Assembly: GCA_031276475.1 (NCBI GenBank)
Contig: JAISMZ010000084.1
Span: 1-7,761, forward strand
Origin: Coriobacteriales bacterium
GTDB lineage: Bacteria > Actinomycetota > Coriobacteriia > Coriobacteriales > UBA8131
Length of the DNA stretch: 7,761 bases
Direction: 5' to 3'
In this document: positions 5,914 through 7,761 of the stretch, in pieces
Layout of the letters: every line of letters starts with the position of its first letter
How positions within the stretch are numbered: position 1 is the first letter of the stretch
The notes under the pieces: model-generated
Told to the model about the DNA's origin: nothing
The model's input: only the letters and a program-made list of their open reading frames with translations
Databases searched by the model: none
Made by a program: the position numbers and the translations under genes

Positions 5914-6556
5914 GGCTTTTTTACAGGGACTTCGCGATTTCCTCTGGCTGGTGGTACTGGCAGTGCCCACCGGTCTGTTGCTGCTGGCCGTTAGCCTGCC
6001 GCTTTCGGCCGATGTTAACTGGATGCAAAAGCGACTGCGCTTCCTCGGGCTGTTTTATAATCTGACGGTTCGCGAGCAGCTCTGGCTGGCCTCCGGCTTG
6101 GTGCGCGTGCTCTTTGTGGCTGCGATAATGTTTTTCTGGGTGCCGCTTGCGCCCAGCCACATCAGCTTTTATATTGCGCTCTTTGTGCTTTCTAACGCAC
6201 TCTACCTCAAGCTGCGACGCTTCTTCCTCGACCTCCTTAACGCCGCGGTGATCTTTATCGCGATGGTGGTCTCCAATCTGGTCTCGGGCTATTACTGGGA
6301 CGTCTCTGGCGATGTCATGCTCGGCTCGGTCTGCATGCTGCTGGCCCTGTTTGTAACCATGTACGTGGCCTACTTCTACTTTAAAGACGCCTGCGAGATG
6401 CTGGAGAATAAAGCCGTAAAGCCGCCTAAGGCAACGCAGGGGAGCGGTTCTGCGTCGTCGCCCGCGCCGCCGCTGGTTGCGGCGCCCGCGCCAGCGGCCC
6501 CGCCGTCCTCGCCGCCGCTGGTTGCGGCGCCCGAAGGTGGTGAGAATCGTGGCTGA
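5906..6556 (+). CDS. Polytopic membrane protein with Pro/Ala-rich cytoplasmic or outer tail
   Basis: A 216-residue protein with four to five likely membrane helices: about 12-34, 63-82, 86-103, 108-130 and 137-160. Charged segments between them include QKRLR (41-45) and LKLRRFF (101-107). The C-terminal 50 residues are low complexity and carry a repeat PPLVAAP twice (188-194 and 203-209). I do not recognise the family. It is not a convincing subunit a: there is no clear counterpart of the Arg-bearing helix in normal context, although the LKLRRFFLDLLN stretch superficially recalls LRLFGN. The ATG has AGGGA 8 bases upstream and overlaps the epsilon-like gene by 8 bases; the gene in turn overlaps the next one by 8 bases. 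Position suggests a membrane partner of the complex, perhaps replacing subunit a as the stator or membrane scaffold. This is inference. Confidence 0.8.
   Translation: MPEAFLQGLRDFLWLVVLAVPTGLLLLAVSLPLSADVNWMQKRLRFLGLFYNLTVREQLWLASGLVRVLFVAAIMFFWVPLAPSHISFYIALFVLSNALYLKLRRFFLDLLNAAVIFIAMVVSNLVSGYYWDVSGDVMLGSVCMLLALFVTMYVAYFYFKDACEMLENKAVKPPKATQGSGSASSPAPPLVAAPAPAAPPSSPPLVAAPEGGENRG
6465..6533 (+). repeat. 24-bp perfect direct repeat in the tail of the membrane protein
   Basis: The same 24 bases occur at 6465-6488 and 6510-6533, 45 bases (15 codons) apart. Each copy encodes the PPLVAAP motif. The repeat is in frame, so recombination between copies would only change tail length. Confidence 0.85.
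6534..6540 (+). promoter_or_regulatory. Ribosome binding site fixing the GTG start at 6549
   Basis: AAGGTGG ends 8 bases before GTG 6549. The longer frame back to 6477 would add a short run rich in Arg and Pro that lies antisense in character to the repeat region, so it looks like a frame shadow rather than a real N-terminus. Two other in-frame GTG codons (6537, 6540) fall inside this site and would be poorly placed. Confidence 0.55.
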
Positions 6557-7391
6557 AGCCATTGAGACAAGCCCCCTGGCAGCGCCGGAAGTGCCCTTGA
6601 GCGACAAGCAGCAGCGCAAGGCGGCCCGCCGCGGCCGCGGCTCCGTCTTTAAGCGCCTGGGCAAACGCATCTTTAAGCCAGCGCATCCCATCTTCACGCT
6701 GACCCTGTTTGCGCTTTTTGTCGCGCTGATAGCGGTGGTCGTCTACCTGGTGATGCAGATTGGCGTCTACACCATCAACGCCCCCATCTACTACTACAAC
6801 ACCGGCATTCAGCAGCCGCTGTCTGGCGAGTCCAAGGTCTTCAGGTCGGAGGACGGCAACCTGGTTGACTTCACGCTGCAAAACGGCGGCGAGACTCGCA
6901 CGCTCACCGACCCGCGCACCCGCTCAACGGTGCCTCTGTACTGGGAAGAGGAAGAGCGGATGTTCCTGCCGGCGATGATGAGTATCATGCGCCCCTCGCT
7001 TGGCGTGCAACCGGTGCGCACCGGCTTTTATACCGAGCTGCGCGCTGACGAGGACGGCTTTGTTGCCAAGATAGATAATCACGATCTGCGCCTGGATGAA
7101 GGTTTTCTCTTTGACGGCCAGAGCACCTATGTCTTTTTGGACGACGTAAAGGTGGAGTTCCTCGGTCAGACCATCGAGATGCCGGCGATGTCTTACGCCG
7201 TTGTTGTTGCCGGTCTGCGCGTGGAGCTTTATCCTTACCGTGGCGAGCCGGTGGTTGAACAGACCGGCATGGTTCAGATAGTCGCGCGAACCGACGACTA
7301 TCAGGTTGATATGACCAATGATATTTTCCAGGCCGACGCTGAGCAGGTTTTGCTGTTTACCACACCTTCAATCCTGGAGGTGGCACAATGA
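6549..7391 (+). CDS. Single-pass membrane protein with about 200-residue extracytoplasmic domain
   Basis: A 280-residue protein from GTG 6549. The first 45 residues are very basic (QQRKAARRGRG, FKRLGKRIFK) and should stay in the cytoplasm. Residues about 48-72 (FTLTLFALFVALIAVVVYLV) form one membrane helix, and the remaining roughly 205 residues face outward by the positive-inside rule. That domain is rich in short beta-type segments (GEFLFDGQSTYVFLDD-like pattern, FLGQTIEMPAMSYAVVVAGL) and has a negatively charged cluster EEEER. No cleavable signal peptide is apparent; topology would be a type II anchor. I do not recognise the family. The start overlaps the preceding stop by 8 bases, and its stop overlaps the ATG of a short ORF (ATGA). 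In the operon it could be the outer part that the F1 motor acts upon. This is inference. Confidence 0.8.
   Translation: MAEAIETSPLAAPEVPLSDKQQRKAARRGRGSVFKRLGKRIFKPAHPIFTLTLFALFVALIAVVVYLVMQIGVYTINAPIYYYNTGIQQPLSGESKVFRSEDGNLVDFTLQNGGETRTLTDPRTRSTVPLYWEEEERMFLPAMMSIMRPSLGVQPVRTGFYTELRADEDGFVAKIDNHDLRLDEGFLFDGQSTYVFLDDVKVEFLGQTIEMPAMSYAVVVAGLRVELYPYRGEPVVEQTGMVQIVARTDDYQVDMTNDIFQADAEQVLLFTTPSILEVAQ
7376..7383 (+). promoter_or_regulatory. Ribosome binding site for the short ORF
   Basis: GGAGGTGG with GGAGG ending 7 bases before ATG 7388. It is placed as well as those of the core genes, which is why the short ORF is kept. Confidence 0.5.
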
Positions 7392-7465
7392 GGCGCCGCA
7401 GGGCATATTACTATAAAGATAGTGTACTAAGGGGCAAAGTTACCGAAAAAGAGGGATTGCTATGA
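7388..7465 (+). CDS. Possible 25-residue basic small protein
   Basis: ATG AGG CGC CGC AGG opens a 25-codon frame ending in TGA at 7463-7465. The product starts with MRRRR followed by AYYYKDSVLRGK and ends EKEGLL. It has an excellent GGAGG ribosome binding site, overlaps the upstream stop by 4 bases (ATGA) and the downstream start by 4 bases (ATGA), so it fits the coupled pattern of the operon. It could be a real small protein, a coupling leader for the next gene, or the split-off N-terminus of the next membrane protein. There is no membrane segment in it. No family is recognised, and no independent coding evidence is available for so short a frame. Confidence 0.45.
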   Translation: MRRRRAYYYKDSVLRGKVTEKEGLL

Positions 7466-7761
7466 AAAAAGTACTGGTATTGGCGGGAGTATTGGTTGCG
7501 GTTTTGGCGTTTGCGCTGTTTTATCAGTTCAGACCGATAGGCCTGCTGGACTTTAACGCCTACGTGCTTGAAGACAACACCGTGCCACAAAACCTCAATG
7601 CCGACACGGCATCTGATGAGGCACTGATTGTTGACCCCAGCCATTTTGGCATCTTCAGTCCGCTCTTTGAGCTGGCCGGCGATCTATTTATCGGTGAGGA
7701 GAAGGCCAAGCCTAACCCGGCTCTGCCGATATTTGCCAACGACGGCTCGGCGCTGATGCTG
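7462..7761 (+). CDS. N-terminally anchored or secreted protein (3' partial)
   Basis: The frame is open from ATG 7462 to the window end (100 codons). GAGGG lies about 6 bases upstream. The N-terminus MKKVLVLAGVLVAVLAFALF is a lysine pair followed by about 17 hydrophobic residues, typical of a signal peptide or signal anchor. No lipobox Cys follows and no clear signal peptidase site can be named, so an uncleaved anchor is possible. The visible outer part has alternating hydrophobic and acidic residues and a stretch PALPIFANDGSALML near the cut. The overall layout, short cytoplasmic end then helix then outer domain, repeats that of the preceding gene. No family is recognised. Translational coupling with the short ORF (ATGA) places it in the same operon. 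Confidence 0.75.
   Translation, partial: MKKVLVLAGVLVAVLAFALFYQFRPIGLLDFNAYVLEDNTVPQNLNADTASDEALIVDPSHFGIFSPLFELAGDLFIGEEKAKPNPALPIFANDGSALML

Noticed and set aside
6477..6548. Longer N-terminus for the outer-domain protein (start at 6477)
   Set aside because: It would add an Arg/Pro-rich run read from the repeat coding for the tail of the preceding protein; GTG 6549 has a suitable ribosome binding site and a short overlap like the other junctions.
5906..6556. Polytopic protein as a genuine subunit a, based on LKLRRFF resembling LRLFGN
   Set aside because: Helix number and context do not match well, the Arg pair appears near a helix end, and the gene lies after epsilon; the resemblance may be chance. 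Left as a test rather than a call.
1..7761. Mycoplasma origin because of F1-like ATPase
   Set aside because: TGA is used as a stop in alpha, gamma and other genes, and the sequence is GC-rich; both argue against Mycoplasma or Spiroplasma.
1..7761. tRNA, rRNA, CRISPR arrays or insertion sequences
   Set aside because: No cloverleaf, regularly spaced repeats, transposase-like ORF or terminal inverted repeats were seen.

Overview
The window carries most of a divergent F-type rotary ATPase operon on the + strand, with an extracytoplasmic, Ser/Pro-rich protein upstream and a run of unusual membrane proteins downstream. All supported genes are on the + strand. TGA is used as a stop for several core genes, so the genetic code is the standard bacterial one, which argues against Mycoplasma or Spiroplasma. 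The DNA is GC-rich by eye. Ribosome binding sites are purine-rich (AAAGGAGGAGG, GGAGG, AGGGA), and starts include ATG, GTG and TTG. This suggests a bacterium, possibly a Gram-positive one, but I cannot name the lineage.

Layout. Bases 1-687 hold the C-terminal part of a beta-rich protein ending in a Pro- then Ser-rich tail. Bases 688-834 are non-coding, with a strong stem-loop at 700-734. From 835 the order is: c-like proteolipid, peripheral stalk protein (b/delta-like, TTG start), alpha, gamma, beta, epsilon-like protein, a polytopic membrane protein with a Pro/Ala-rich tail, a single-pass membrane protein with an outer domain of about 200 residues, a possible 25-codon ORF, and a second N-terminally anchored protein cut by the window end. 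Most junctions overlap by 4 or 8 bases, so the genes are probably co-transcribed and translationally coupled. The order c-(b/delta)-alpha-gamma-beta-epsilon is that of the classical atp operon, but no subunit a is recognisable and b and delta appear merged.

The main point of interest is that the F1 part looks catalytically competent (beta Walker A, catalytic Glu in GERSREG, alpha arginine finger, DELSEED loop), while the c-like protein lacks the ion-carrying Asp/Glu in its second helix. That position is Ala, and the whole second helix has no acidic residue. Alpha is also shortened at its C-terminus. In place of a subunit a, the operon continues with membrane proteins carrying outer domains. 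My inference is that this is not an ATP synthase or ion pump, but a repurposed F1 motor that transmits ATP-driven motion or conformational change across the membrane to extracytoplasmic proteins. The nearest known concept is the F1-like ATPases of mycoplasmas that lack an ordinary F0. Here, however, a c-like ring subunit is retained but has lost its ion site, and the code is standard. The proposed function is a hypothesis; the sequence anomalies are directly visible.
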